Source of the DNA: Thermoleophilaceae bacterium
Lineage (GTDB): Bacteria; Actinomycetota; Thermoleophilia; Solirubrobacterales; Thermoleophilaceae
DNA length: 20,529 bases
Assembly (NCBI GenBank): GCA_013696905.1
Contig: JACCXP010000057.1
Location: 1-20,529 of the forward strand
Direction of reading: 5' to 3'
Below, one piece after another: positions 1 through 8,623 of the stretch; position 1 is the first letter of the stretch; the number at the start of each line of letters is the position of its first letter. The position numbers and the translations under genes were made by a program. Under the pieces are notes generated by a model that was given only the letters and a program-made list of their open reading frames with translations, did no database searches and was not told the origin of the DNA.

Positions 1-95
1 CCGTCCGAGATCTGGTCGGCCATCTTGTCGGGGTGGCCCTCGGTTACCGACTCGGAGGTGAAGAGGTACTCGTTGTCAGACAGGTGTGCGCTCAT
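1..95 (-). CDS. metK: S-adenosylmethionine synthetase, N-terminal fragment (cut by window edge)
   Basis: The minus strand from the ATG at 93-95 reads MSAHLSDNEYLFTSESVTEG followed by HPDKMADQISD, and runs off the left edge. The segment FTSESVTEGHPDK is the strongly conserved N-terminus of MetK, which makes S-adenosylmethionine from methionine and ATP in the cytoplasm; its His (in GHPDK) is a conserved ATP-binding residue. Only about 31 residues are visible, so completeness cannot be judged. No strong Shine-Dalgarno is seen before the ATG; GGAG lies about 17 bases upstream. The gene is divergent from the Rieske gene at 219. The homocysteine methyltransferases at 9.4-12.2 kb belong to the same metabolic cycle but are not adjacent. 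Confidence 0.93.
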   Translation of the reverse strand, partial: MSAHLSDNEYLFTSESVTEGHPDKMADQISD

Positions 96-155
96 GGAAG
101 GGTTTGACAACTCCGGGAGTCGGGGACGGGGCCAGCAATTCGCGCAGCGGAGACT

Positions 156-174
156 AGCGGCGGGCTCCGCCGCT
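156..174. repeat. Perfect inverted repeat between metK and the Rieske gene
   Basis: AGCGGCGG (156-163) and CCGCCGCT (167-174) are perfect complements separated by 3 bases, an 8-bp GC-rich stem. It sits in the short (123-base) divergent region shared by metK and the DUF2231-Rieske gene. There is no T-run on either side, so it is not a convincing terminator. It could be a hairpin in either 5' leader or just a chance GC palindrome. Confidence 0.4.
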
Positions 175-218
175 CGTGTAGCGTCCGCCGCCGCACCCGA
201 GGCAAGCGGAAGGACGCC

Positions 219-1115
219 ATGGCCGACAGCCCGCAGTTCGACTCCTACCACGCGGCGCCCGAGCCCGTGAGCCCCGCGCTGCACCAGGCCGGCGTGCGCC
301 TCGGCGAGCTCGAGCAGCTCGACGCGGTCGGGGAGAGCCTCGCCTCGGCCGTCAAGCAGGTCCTGCCCGCGGGGCCGGCCAAGGACCTCCTCAGCGGCAC
401 GTGGCTCGGTCACGCTCTGCACCCGCTGCTCACCGACGTGCCGATCGGCACCTGGACGAGCGCGATGCTGCTCGACCTGCTCGGCGGCGAGGACGCGGAG
501 GACGGCGCCGACCGCCTGGTCGGGATCGGGATCCTCGCGTCGCTTCCCACGATCGCCTCAGGGCTCTCCGACTGGGCCGACACGATCGGCCCGGATCGGC
601 GCACGGGGCTCGTGCACGCGTGGGCGAACTCCGCCGCGCTGACGCTCTACACCGCCTCCTACGTCGCGCGCAGGCGTGGCCGCCGCGGCCTCGGAGTGAC
701 GCTCGGGCTGCTCGGAGGCGGCGCGATGGGGGTCGGCGGCTGGATCGGTGGCCACCTGTCCTACGGGCTTGGGGTCGGCGTCGACGCCACCACGTTCGAG
801 TACCCACCGAGCGAGTGGACCCCCGTGCTCGCCGAGAGCGACCTCGGCGAGGGCGAGCCGCGCCAGGTCGACTTCGGTGGCGTCGCGGCGCTCGTCACGA
901 AGCACGGCGGCCGCATCTCGGCGATCTCGAACAGCTGCACGCATCGCGGCGGGCAGCTCGACGGCGGCTCGGTCGAGAACGGCTGCGTCACCTGCCCGAT
1001 CCACCAGAGCGTCTTCCGCCTCGACGACGGGTCTGTGGTGCGCGGGCCGGCGACGGCCCCCCAACCGACCTACGCCGTCCGCGTCAAGGACGGCCAGGTG
1101 GAACTGCGGGGGTAG
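219..1115 (+). CDS. DUF2231 membrane domain fused to a Rieske [2Fe-2S] domain
   Basis: The 298-residue protein has two parts. Residues about 60-190 resemble DUF2231, with the typical [14 protein letters not shown] signature (64-77) and hydrophobic stretches near 80-90, 100-115, 135-150 and 158-190, consistent with four membrane helices. Residues about 198-298 form a Rieske domain with both cluster motifs intact: Cys240-Thr-His242 (SCTHRGG) and Cys259-Pro-Ile-His262 (CPIHQS). The architecture implies a membrane-anchored electron carrier, but its partner is unknown; no oxygenase or dehydrogenase lies next to it. The start is supported by GGAAGG at 208-213, five bases before the ATG. It is transcribed divergently from metK. 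Its last 32 bases overlap the 3' end of der on the opposite strand. Domain calls are confident; the role is not known. Confidence 0.88.
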   Translation: MADSPQFDSYHAAPEPVSPALHQAGVRLGELEQLDAVGESLASAVKQVLPAGPAKDLLSGTWLGHALHPLLTDVPIGTWTSAMLLDLLGGEDAEDGADRLVGIGILASLPTIASGLSDWADTIGPDRRTGLVHAWANSAALTLYTASYVARRRGRRGLGVTLGLLGGGAMGVGGWIGGHLSYGLGVGVDATTFEYPPSEWTPVLAESDLGEGEPRQVDFGGVAALVTKHGGRISAISNSCTHRGGQLDGGSVENGCVTCPIHQSVFRLDDGSVVRGPATAPQPTYAVRVKDGQVELRG

Positions 1116-2460
1116 GCGCCGCCTCACGCTCCGGGCGCTCCTGCCGCCCACCCGCGCGCCGGTCCGAGTCGCGCCCGTTGAAGTCGATCACGAGCGGCAC
1201 GCCCTCGAGCCCGTAGCGCTCACGCAGGCGGTTCTCGAGGAAGTAGGCGTAGTCGCGGGTCAGCCGACTGCGGTCGGAGACCTGGATCGCGAAGCGCGGT
1301 GGACGGGTCTCGAACTGGGTCATGTAGTACATCCGCATCCGTCGCCCGCGCACGGCCGGCGGCTGGCGTGTGGCCTGGAGGTTCGACAGGAAGCGGTTGA
1401 GCTCGGGAGTCGGGAGCCGCTGGCGCACCCGCTCGGCCAGCACGAGCGACTGGTCGAGCAGCCGCCTCACGCCCCGGCCCGTGAGCGCCGAGAGGGTCAT
1501 CACCTTCGGCCGCAGGCGCAGCTTCTGCTTCACGCGGGCGCGAACGAAGTCGAGGTCTGAGTCGTTCACGTCCCACTTGTTGAGCGCGAGCACGGTCGCG
1601 CAGCCCGCCTTCATCGCGAGCTCCGCGATCCGCATGTCCTCGCTCGTGACGCCCTCGGATGCATCGCAGACGACGATCGCCACGTCGGCGCGCTCGGCGG
1701 CCCGCTCGGAGCGGATCTGCGCGTAGTAGTCGACGGTGCCCGCGACTTTGGCGCGCCGCCGCAGCCCGGCGGTGTCGACCAGCAGCACCGGCTTGCCGTC
1801 GACCTCGAGGCGCGTGTCGATCGCGTCGCGCGTGGTGCCGGCGACGTTCGAGACGATCACCCGCTGCTCGCCGAGGAACGCGTTCACGAGCGAGGACTTG
1901 CCGACGTTCGGGCGCCCGATCACCGCCAGGCGCGGGGCGTCCTCGTCGGGCTCTGGGGGCGCATCCGCGAGCAGCCCGGCGACGCGGTCGAGCAGATCGC
2001 CCGAGCCGAGGCCCTGCGTTGCCGACACGGCCACCGGCTCTCCCAGTCCGAGCCGGTGGAACTCGGCGGCGTAGGCGATCGCACGCGCGTCGTCGACCTT
2101 GTTGGCGGCGAGCACTACCGGCACGGGCGCCCGGCGCAGCGTCTGCGCGAGCTCGGCGTCGCCCGGGCGCAGTCCGGCGCGGGCGTCGACCACCAGCACG
2201 ACGACCGCCGCCTCCGCCATCGCCTGGCGCGCGTGCAACTGGACGGCGCGGGCGAGGTCGTCGCGCTCCTCGAGGTCGACGCCGCCGGTGTCGACGAGCA
2301 CGAAGCGGCGGCCGTTCCACTCGGTCTCGACCTCCTTGCGGTCGCGCGTGACGCCCGACTGCTCGTGGACGACGGCCTCGCGCGTCTGTGTGAGGCGGTT
2401 GACGAGCGTCGACTTGCCGACGTTCGGGTAGCCGACGATCGCGACCTTGGGCAGGGCCAT
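1084..2460 (-). CDS. der: Ribosome-biogenesis GTPase Der (EngA), tandem G domains
   Basis: Der is an essential GTPase that helps assemble the 50S subunit. Both G domains are complete in this 458-residue protein. G domain 1 has GYPNVGKST (10-18), DTGG (57-60) and NKVD (120-123). G domain 2 has GRPNVGKSS (182-190), DTAG (229-232) and NKWD (294-297). A C-terminal KH-like domain covers about 350-430 and ends in [10 protein letters not shown]. Beyond it is a charged, Pro/Arg-rich tail of about 28 residues (431-458), common in actinobacterial Der. The gene is last in the aromatic-cmk operon; its ATG lies three bases after the cmk stop codon, with no own Shine-Dalgarno, which suggests translational coupling. 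The 3' end overlaps the Rieske gene tail to tail. Confidence 0.97.
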   Translation of the reverse strand: MALPKVAIVGYPNVGKSTLVNRLTQTREAVVHEQSGVTRDRKEVETEWNGRRFVLVDTGGVDLEERDDLARAVQLHARQAMAEAAVVVLVVDARAGLRPGDAELAQTLRRAPVPVVLAANKVDDARAIAYAAEFHRLGLGEPVAVSATQGLGSGDLLDRVAGLLADAPPEPDEDAPRLAVIGRPNVGKSSLVNAFLGEQRVIVSNVAGTTRDAIDTRLEVDGKPVLLVDTAGLRRRAKVAGTVDYYAQIRSERAAERADVAIVVCDASEGVTSEDMRIAELAMKAGCATVLALNKWDVNDSDLDFVRARVKQKLRLRPKVMTLSALTGRGVRRLLDQSLVLAERVRQRLPTPELNRFLSNLQATRQPPAVRGRRMRMYYMTQFETRPPRFAIQVSDRSRLTRDYAYFLENRLRERYGLEGVPLVIDFNGRDSDRRAGGRQERPEREAAPTPAVPPGRP

Positions 2461-2463
2461 CGG

Positions 2464-3075
2464 CTAGCCGGCCTGGCGCACGAGCTTCGCGATCTGGTGC
2501 ACGACATCCTCGCTGGTGCGCCCTGTGGAGTCGAGCTCGATCGCGTCCTCGGCGGCGCGCAGCGGCGAGTGCTCGCGCGCTCGGTCGCGCTCGTCACGAA
2601 GCGTCTGGTCCTGGAGGACGACGCGCCAATCGGTGCCGAGCTCCTCGGCGCGCCGCCGCGCACGCTCCTCAGGGCTCGCGGTCAGGAACACCTTGACGGC
2701 CGCATCGGGCGCAACGACGGTGCCGATGTCGCGGCCCTCGGCCACCCAGTCGCCGGCGGCGAGCAGCTCGCGCTGCTTTGCCACCAGTGCGGCTCGCACA
2801 GCCTGGTTCGTGGCGAGCCTCGAGGCGGCCTCCGACGCCTCCTGCGTGCGGATCGCCTCGGTCACGTCGTGGCCGTCGGCGGTCACGCGCTCACCCAGCT
2901 CGATCTCGATCTCCTTCGCCCGCTCGGACGCCGAGCCACCGCGCTCGAGCAGCGACAGCGCGACGGCGCGATACATCGCCCCGGAGTCGAGGTAGGTCCA
3001 GCCGAGCTCACGTGCGAGCAGGCGCGCGACGGTGCTCTTGCCCGCTCCCACCGGTCCATCGATCGCGACGACCAT
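2464..3075 (-). CDS. cmk: Cytidylate (CMP/dCMP) kinase
   Basis: This 203-residue protein phosphorylates CMP and dCMP with ATP. It starts MVVAIDGPVGAGKST, with the Walker A loop at residues 7-15, then YLDSGAMYR (about 28-36), the GRDIGT signature in the middle and a C-terminal SPLRAAEDAIELDSTG segment. All are typical of bacterial Cmk. The frame stays open for 74 codons upstream to 3297, but family alignment places the start at the ATG at 3073-3075, where the conserved P-loop strand begins. The protein is slightly shorter than the usual 215-230 residues. It is followed by der with a 3-base gap; the aroA-cmk-der order is common in this group. Between it and aroA is a 309-base gap holding a small ORF described separately. 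Confidence 0.95.
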   Translation of the reverse strand: MVVAIDGPVGAGKSTVARLLARELGWTYLDSGAMYRAVALSLLERGGSASERAKEIEIELGERVTADGHDVTEAIRTQEASEAASRLATNQAVRAALVAKQRELLAAGDWVAEGRDIGTVVAPDAAVKVFLTASPEERARRRAEELGTDWRVVLQDQTLRDERDRAREHSPLRAAEDAIELDSTGRTSEDVVHQIAKLVRQAG

Positions 3076-3133
3076 GGGTTGCAGGCTACTTCCAGCTCCG
3101 AGACGCGCCCGCGCGCCGCTCAGTGCTGATCGC

Positions 3134-3328
3134 TCACCTCGACGCTCGCGATGCGCACCTCGAGCCTCGCAGCCCAGGACACGCAAGCCGAATCGATCCT
3201 GACCTTCGACCGCCGACTGCTGGCCTCCGCGCGGGACCTTGGCCTCGCCGCTCAGGCGAGAGACTGACGCGCACCAACGCCGTCGCTCGTACGGCAACCT
3301 TGCACCTAGCGCAGTACAGGGGAAGCAT
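3134..3328 (-). CDS. Possible small Cys-x2-Cys protein between aroA and cmk (uncertain, perhaps decayed)
   Basis: The 309-base gap between aroA and cmk contains an ATG (3326-3328) preceded by AAGGAG five bases upstream (3334-3339), one of the best Shine-Dalgarno sites in the window. The frame gives 64 residues beginning MLPLYCARCKVAVRATALV, with a CARC pair that resembles half a zinc ribbon, and later Cys residues near the C-terminus. The first ~24 codons have GC-rich third positions, as in coding DNA here. Further on this frame loses that bias, while another minus-strand frame with high third-position GC ends in VRIASVEVSDQH and a stop near 3127. The tail may therefore be frameshifted by mutation or sequencing error. 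I do not recognise the protein; a small zinc-binding protein is possible but unproven. Confidence 0.4.
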   Translation of the reverse strand: MLPLYCARCKVAVRATALVRVSLSPERRGQGPARRPAVGGRRSGSIRLACPGLRGSRCASRASR

Positions 3329-3384
3329 GCCGTCTCCTTGCCTCTCGGTCCGCGGGAGGGGCATGTCTGTGTCGCTCGTGCGCC

Positions 3385-4680
3385 TCAGCGTTCGAGCAAG
3401 CGCCCGAGGTCCAGCTCGAAGCCGGGGTACGAGACGGCGGCCGCATCCATCCCGACAACATCGACCCCCTCGGGCGACACCAGGCCGGCGACCGCCCCGA
3501 GCATCGCCAAGCGATGGTCGCCGCGGCTCTCGAGGCTGCCGCCGCGCAGCCCGGCGCTTCCACGCACTACGAACCCGTCGTCGGTCGCCTCGATGTCGGC
3601 GTCGAGACCGCTCAGGCCGTCCACCACTCCGGCGATGCGGTCTGACTCCTTCACGCGTAGCTCGGCGGCGCCGCGGACCACCGTCTCCCCGTCCGCGAAC
3701 GCGCCCAGCAGCGCCACAAGCGGCAGCTCGTCGATCGCGAGCGGCACCTCCGCCCCCTCGACCGTCGTCCCTCGCAGAGGGCGGGCCTCGACCTCGAGGC
3801 ACCCGATCGGCTCGCCGGCGGCGAACGCTCCGGGCGGCTCGAGGTCGCCCTCGATCGACGCCCCCATCCGTCGCGCGATCTGAAAGAAGCCCGTGCGCGT
3901 CCAGTTGAGGCCGACGCCCTCGACCGTAAGCCGCGATCCGGGCACGACGCAGGCCGCGGCCACCAAGAACGCCGCTGAGGACGGGTCGCCGGGCACGACC
4001 AGCTCGTCGAGCGCGAGCTCCTCGACCTGCGCCACGCCGACCGCGCCGTTCTCCCGCTCGAGCGCCACCCCGGCGCGCGCGAGCATGCGCTCGGTGTGGT
4101 CGCGGCTTGAAGCGGGCTCGAGAACGCGTGTACGCCCCTCGGCCAGCAGGCCCGCGATCAGCAGGCACGACTTCACCTGCGCGCTCGCGACGGCAAGCTC
4201 GTGGTCTACTCCGACGAGCGCCGAGCCGGTCACCTCGAGCGGCGGCAGGCGCCCGTCGCGAGCCGCGAGCCGTGCGCCCATGCGCCGCAGCGGCTCCGCG
4301 ACGCGATCGACCGGGCGCCGGCGGATCGACTCGTCGCCGTCGAGCGTCCAGGAGCGTCCCTCCTGGCCCGCGAGCCATCCGGGCAGCAGCCGCAGCAGCG
4401 TGCCGGCGTTGCCGACATCGATCGCATCCGCCGCCTCTGAGGGGCCGCGCAGCCCGACCCCGTGCACTACGAGATCGCCTCCCCCACGTTCCTCCACGCG
4501 CGCGCCGATCGCGGTGACCGCGGCGAGCGTGGAGCGCGTGTCCCCGGCGTCGAGGTAGTTGCGCACGACGACCGGCCCGCTCGACATCGCGCCGAAGAGC
4601 GCCGCCCGGTGCGAGATCGACTTGTCGGGCGGCGGCGTGTAGGCGCCGTGCAGCGCGCCGGCGGGCATGAAGCGGGTCAT
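3385..4680 (-). CDS. aroA: 3-phosphoshikimate 1-carboxyvinyltransferase (EPSP synthase)
   Basis: AroA transfers the enolpyruvyl group of PEP to shikimate-3-phosphate, the sixth shikimate-pathway step. The 431-residue protein carries the family landmarks in order: PPDKSISHR (17-25), DVGNAGT (88-94), SAQVKSCLLIAGL (166-178), SRDHTERML (192-200), GDPSSAAF (231-238), AIDELP with catalytic Asp317 (315-320), LRVKESDRI (341-349) and GDHRLAM (387-393). An upstream extension of the open frame to 4761 is rejected. The ATG at 4678-4680 overlaps the tyrA stop as ATGA and lies at the conserved N-terminus. The 96-NAGT-type loop is an NAGT followed by LLRLLP; herbicide-sensitivity class cannot be settled by eye. 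The 4-base overlap with tyrA indicates coupled translation in the aroH-to-der operon. Confidence 0.97.
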   Translation of the reverse strand: MTRFMPAGALHGAYTPPPDKSISHRAALFGAMSSGPVVVRNYLDAGDTRSTLAAVTAIGARVEERGGGDLVVHGVGLRGPSEAADAIDVGNAGTLLRLLPGWLAGQEGRSWTLDGDESIRRRPVDRVAEPLRRMGARLAARDGRLPPLEVTGSALVGVDHELAVASAQVKSCLLIAGLLAEGRTRVLEPASSRDHTERMLARAGVALERENGAVGVAQVEELALDELVVPGDPSSAAFLVAAACVVPGSRLTVEGVGLNWTRTGFFQIARRMGASIEGDLEPPGAFAAGEPIGCLEVEARPLRGTTVEGAEVPLAIDELPLVALLGAFADGETVVRGAAELRVKESDRIAGVVDGLSGLDADIEATDDGFVVRGSAGLRGGSLESRGDHRLAMLGAVAGLVSPEGVDVVGMDAAAVSYPGFELDLGRLLER

Positions 4681-5756
4681 GCGCGCCGGCCAGAGACCGG
4701 GAAGCCGAGCTCCTCGATCAGTCCCTTCGCCCGCTCGGCGTCGCCGTCGCCCGCGATCCACAGCCGTACGGCTCCCGAGCGCATGTCAGGGGCGGGCGAC
4801 AGCGCCATGTCGACGATGTTGACCCCGCCGTGCCCGAGCGCGAGGGCGACTTGCGCCACTATTCCCGGGCGGTTCGGCACGGTGATCCGCAGCTCGTGCA
4901 CCGAGTCGCCGGCGAGGTCTGCCTCGAGCAGGCGGCGTCGGTCCTCTCGTGCACGCTCGTTCCACTCCACGATCGACGCGCCGTCGCCGCTTCGCAGCGC
5001 CGCCGCCACACCCTCGAGCCGCCGCACCGTCTCGTCGACCTCGGCCGCGATCGCCTCGCCGTTGGTGGCGTAGATGTCCGACCACACGGCGGAGGAGGCG
5101 CCCGCCACGCGCGTCGTGTCGCGGAAGCTCGGGCCGACGCGCGGCAGCGCCTCGCCTTCCTGGGTGAGCGTGCGCGCGGCCTGCGACACGAGCACGTTCG
5201 CGATCACGTGCGGCAGGTGCGAGACGGTCGCGAGCAGGCGGTCGTGGGTGTCCGCGTCGATCGCGACCGGGCGCGCCCGGAAGGCCACGAGCATGCGGTG
5301 GAGGCGCTCGTACAGGAGGCCAGAGGAGCGCTCGCTCGGCGTCAGGTACCAGGCGGCGCCCTCGAAGAGGTCGCCGCGCGCGTGCTCGACCCCGGACGTC
5401 TCGGCGCCCGCGACGGGATGCCCGCCGACGAAGCGCTGGTCGTCGGTGGCGCCGGCGATCAGCCGCTTGGTGGAGCCGACGTCCGTGACGACGCAGTCCT
5501 CCCCCGCCGCGGCGAGCGCGGCCGCGACGAGCCCCGGCAACGCCCCCACCGGGGCGCACAGAAAGCAGGCCGAGGCGCCCTCGACGGCCTCCGCAAGCGA
5601 CCCGGCCGCCCGTGCCACGGCGCCGCGCTCGCGCGCCGCCGCGAGCACCCCGGGCGCCGGGTCGAACCCCCACACCTCAGCGCCGTCGAGGCGCTCGGCG
5701 GCCGCCAGCCCGATCGAGCCGCCGACCAACCCGACGCCGACGACCGCTATGCGCAC
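4677..5756 (-). CDS. tyrA: Prephenate dehydrogenase with C-terminal ACT domain
   Basis: TyrA oxidatively decarboxylates prephenate to 4-hydroxyphenylpyruvate with NAD(P)+, the committed tyrosine step. The 359-residue protein has a Rossmann fold starting GVGLVGGSIG (7-16), TDVGSTK (91-97), the substrate-site motif GGHPVAGAETSG (111-122, His113 matching the family catalytic His) and SHLPHVIAN (179-187). Residues about 286-355 (HELRITVPNRPGIVAQVALAL...) form an ACT domain, which usually mediates feedback control by tyrosine. The start is GTG at 5754-5756, seven bases after the aroF stop; it begins right at the conserved MRIAVVGVGLVGG strand. It overlaps aroA by four bases. The specificity (prephenate versus arogenate) cannot be read from sequence by eye. 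Confidence 0.95.
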   Translation of the reverse strand: MRIAVVGVGLVGGSIGLAAAERLDGAEVWGFDPAPGVLAAARERGAVARAAGSLAEAVEGASACFLCAPVGALPGLVAAALAAAGEDCVVTDVGSTKRLIAGATDDQRFVGGHPVAGAETSGVEHARGDLFEGAAWYLTPSERSSGLLYERLHRMLVAFRARPVAIDADTHDRLLATVSHLPHVIANVLVSQAARTLTQEGEALPRVGPSFRDTTRVAGASSAVWSDIYATNGEAIAAEVDETVRRLEGVAAALRSGDGASIVEWNERAREDRRRLLEADLAGDSVHELRITVPNRPGIVAQVALALGHGGVNIVDMALSPAPDMRSGAVRLWIAGDGDAERAKGLIEELGFPVSGRRA

Positions 5757-5763
5757 GATGGGA

Positions 5764-6786
<1,023 letters not shown>

Positions 6787-6866
6787 TCGAACCCTTGACC
6801 CTTCCTGGTTGACGATTCAATCCGGCAGCTTCGATACGGCGTGGTCCGTGCAGGCGACCGGGGAGC

Positions 6867-6922
6867 GGCGTCCGGCGAAGAGGACTCGGTCAGCGGCCTG
6901 TGTCGGCCGCGGGCCGGACGCC
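6867..6922 (-). promoter_or_regulatory. Nested stem-loop in the aroF leader, candidate attenuator
   Basis: On the minus strand GGCGTCCGGC (6913-6922) and GCCGGACGCC (6867-6876) are perfect 10-bp complements 36 bases apart. Inside them lies a second perfect stem, GCGGCC/GGCCGC (6905-6910 with 6893-6898), around a 6-base loop. The outer 5' arm begins on the last base of the stop codon of the aromatic-rich leader ORF, so a ribosome stalled on its Tyr, Trp or Phe codons would cover this arm. A further 7-base complementarity links AGCTGCC next to the aroF start (6824-6830) with GGCAGCT inside the leader ORF (6957-6963). There is no U-run after the stem, so transcription termination versus translation control cannot be told apart. 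Confidence 0.5.
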
Positions 6923-7026
6923 TAGATAAATCGCCAGCTGCGATAGGCGCACGCGGAGCTGCCCGGAAGGGCGGCGGGATACGAGCCGACGAGAAGCGTG
7001 CGCTGCATCAGGAGGGTTTGTATCAC
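6922..7026 (-). CDS. Candidate aromatic leader peptide upstream of aroF
   Basis: A 34-codon frame runs from a GTG (7024-7026) that overlaps the hisC stop as GTGA to a TAG at 6922-6924. An inner ATG at 7006-7008 gives a 28-residue version. The C-terminus reads CAYRSWRFI, so Tyr, Trp and Phe, the three end products of the pathway, fall within the last seven residues. Tyr and Phe use TAT and TTT, rare codons in a genome this GC-rich. The peptide ends exactly where a perfect 10-bp stem begins. No Shine-Dalgarno precedes either start; the GTG could be read by coupling to hisC. Alternatively the ATG could be leaderless, with TACAAA eight bases upstream as a possible -10. A ribosome-mediated attenuator upstream of a DAHP synthase gene (aroR) is known in Corynebacterium glutamicum. 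Here the function is inferred. Confidence 0.5.
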   Translation of the reverse strand: MIQTLLMQRTLLVGSYPAALPGSSACAYRSWRFI

Positions 7027-8123
7027 GAACCCGACTTGGCGCCCAGCGCCCCGTCGAGCGCCGACAGGAAGCGCTCGTTCTCGGAGCGCGTGCCGTAGGT
7101 CACGCGCAGGTGGCCGGGATCGCCGAGCGCGGCCCCGGCGCGCACGATCACACCCTGACGAGCGAGCGCGTCGACGAGCGGCTCCTCGTCGATCTGCCCG
7201 AGCTCGACCCACGCGAAGTTCGCCTCAGAGGCGGAGGTCGCGAGCCCGCGCGCGCGCAGCTCCTCCCCCATCCACAGCCGCTCGGCGACCGTGCGCTCGA
7301 CGCGGCTCGCGACCTCGTCCTGGTGCAGGATCGCCTCGGCGGCGGCGGCCTGGGCGAGCGCGTTGACCGAGAACGGCTGGCGCACGCGGTCGACGGCCAG
7401 GCGGAAGTCCTCGGGCCCGAGGGCGTAGCCCACACGCAGGCCGCAGAGCCCGTAGACCTTCGAGAAGGTCCTCAGGATGACCAGGTTGCGATGGCGCTCG
7501 AGCAGCGCGAGCGAAACGTCAGGGTCCTGAAGCGTCTGGAACTCGACGTAGGCCTCGTCGAGGATCACGAGCACGTGGCCCGGCAGCGAGCTCACGAAGG
7601 CGTCGATCTCGTCGACCGCCATAGCCGTGGCGGTCGGGTTGTTCGGAGAGCAGAGCAGCACGATCCGCGTCGCGACCGTCACCTCGCGGGCCATCGCCTC
7701 GAGGTCGTGGCGCGCGTGTAAGTCGAGCGGCACCGTGACGGCGCGCGCGCCGGTCATCGCGGCCAGGTGCGGGTACATCGAGAACGACGGCCACGCGTAG
7801 ACGATCTCCGCGCCCGGCTCGAGCATCGCCTCGGCGGCGGCGAGCAGGATCTCGCACGAGCCGTTGCCGGTCGCGACGCCGCCGAGCGGGAAGCCGTAGC
7901 GCTCCGAGATGCGCCGGCGCAGGACGCTGTTGCTCGGATCGGGGTAGCGGTTGAGCGTCGGGAGCGCCGCGCGAATCGCCTCGAGCACTGCGGGGTGCGG
8001 GGACCACGGCGTCTCGTTGGAGGCGAGCTTCACGAGCTCACCCCCGAACTCGTAGGTGCTCGCCGCCGGATACAGCGGGATGTCGCGCAGGCGATCGATG
8101 AACTCCGGGCGCGTCGTCGTCAT
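7023..8123 (-). CDS. hisC: HisC-type PLP aminotransferase (histidinol-phosphate / aromatic aminotransferase)
   Basis: This 366-residue fold-type I aminotransferase has HisC landmarks: KLASNETPWSPHP (32-44), NRYPDPSN (58-65), GNGSCEILLAAAEAML (86-101), PSFSMYPHLAAM (112-123), CSPNNPTA (158-165), LDEAYVEF (188-195), the PLP-lysine motif RTFSKVYGLCGLRVGYAL (218-235, Lys222) and a C-terminal LRVTYG Arg. The frame is open to 8267, but the ATG at 8121-8123 overlaps the aroH stop as ATGA and matches the family N-terminus. No his gene is nearby; it sits between chorismate mutase and DAHP synthase. The likely job is transamination of phenylpyruvate or hydroxyphenylpyruvate (Pat-like), possibly in addition to histidinol phosphate. 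Family is certain, substrate is inferred from context. Confidence 0.92.
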   Translation of the reverse strand: MTTTRPEFIDRLRDIPLYPAASTYEFGGELVKLASNETPWSPHPAVLEAIRAALPTLNRYPDPSNSVLRRRISERYGFPLGGVATGNGSCEILLAAAEAMLEPGAEIVYAWPSFSMYPHLAAMTGARAVTVPLDLHARHDLEAMAREVTVATRIVLLCSPNNPTATAMAVDEIDAFVSSLPGHVLVILDEAYVEFQTLQDPDVSLALLERHRNLVILRTFSKVYGLCGLRVGYALGPEDFRLAVDRVRQPFSVNALAQAAAAEAILHQDEVASRVERTVAERLWMGEELRARGLATSASEANFAWVELGQIDEEPLVDALARQGVIVRAGAALGDPGHLRVTYGTRSENERFLSALDGALGAKSGS

Positions 8124-8485
8124 TGAGCCCCCTCGAGGTCGCGGCGCAGGGCGACGGCCTCGCGCAGGTAGACGTGGTTGGCCTCGGCGCCGTCGGGCGC
8201 ATAGCAGTGGAGCATCAGCCTGATCACCCGCGGCAAAGCGCCGGGAACGTCGATCTCGCGGGCGCACAGGAGCGGGACCGCGGCGAGGCCGAGGCGCCTG
8301 GCGGCGACCGCCGGGAACTCGGCGTCGAGGTCATTGGTGCAGGTGAAGATGCAGGAGACCATGTCGGCGAGCTCGAGGGAGTTGCGCTCGATCACCGTAC
8401 GCACCAGCTCCTCGGTTGCGTCGAGTATGGCGTCCGCGTCGTTGTCCGGCACCGTCGTCGCGCCCCTGAGCGCCTTGAGCCTCAT
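8120..8485 (-). CDS. aroH: Chorismate mutase, AroH (monofunctional) class
   Basis: AroH converts chorismate to prephenate. The 121-residue protein is the normal length of the Bacillus subtilis AroH trimer type. The residues that make up its active site are recognisable: Arg7 (LRGATTV), the Arg63/Arg64 pair (AARRLG), Glu77 (CAREIDVPG), Arg89 (RVIRLMLH) and Tyr106 (HVYLREA). The ORF is open 15 codons further upstream to 8530, but the family starts at MRLKALRGATTV, so the ATG at 8483-8485 is chosen; GGAAG is visible about 12 bases upstream. It is the first gene of the aromatic operon and overlaps hisC by 4 bases. A 138-base gap separates it from lysE upstream, and no clear promoter was recognised there. 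Confidence 0.94.
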   Translation of the reverse strand: MRLKALRGATTVPDNDADAILDATEELVRTVIERNSLELADMVSCIFTCTNDLDAEFPAVAARRLGLAAVPLLCAREIDVPGALPRVIRLMLHCYAPDGAEANHVYLREAVALRRDLEGAQ

Positions 8486-8623
8486 GCGGCGGCATTCTTC
8501 CAGAGCGCTCGCGAAAGGCTCCCGCGCCACAGCCGAGACCGTGCACCCATCGTCAGGCGGCCGCGGGCTCCCCCTCGATGCTGCGCCGAGCAGCTTCCCC
8601 GCGTAGCCGACTCGACCGCCCGA

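Noticed and set aside
96..218. SAM riboswitch in front of metK
   Set aside because: The gap is short and shared with a divergent gene, and no conserved SAM-aptamer segment is visible.
3076..3297. 74-residue N-terminal extension of cmk
   Set aside because: Family alignment places the start at MVVAIDGP. The extension is low-complexity, starts at a TTG and runs through the gap that carries another ORF.
6787..7022. T-box element in the aroF leader
   Set aside because: The 14-base T-box core is not present; the aromatic leader-peptide model explains the region better.
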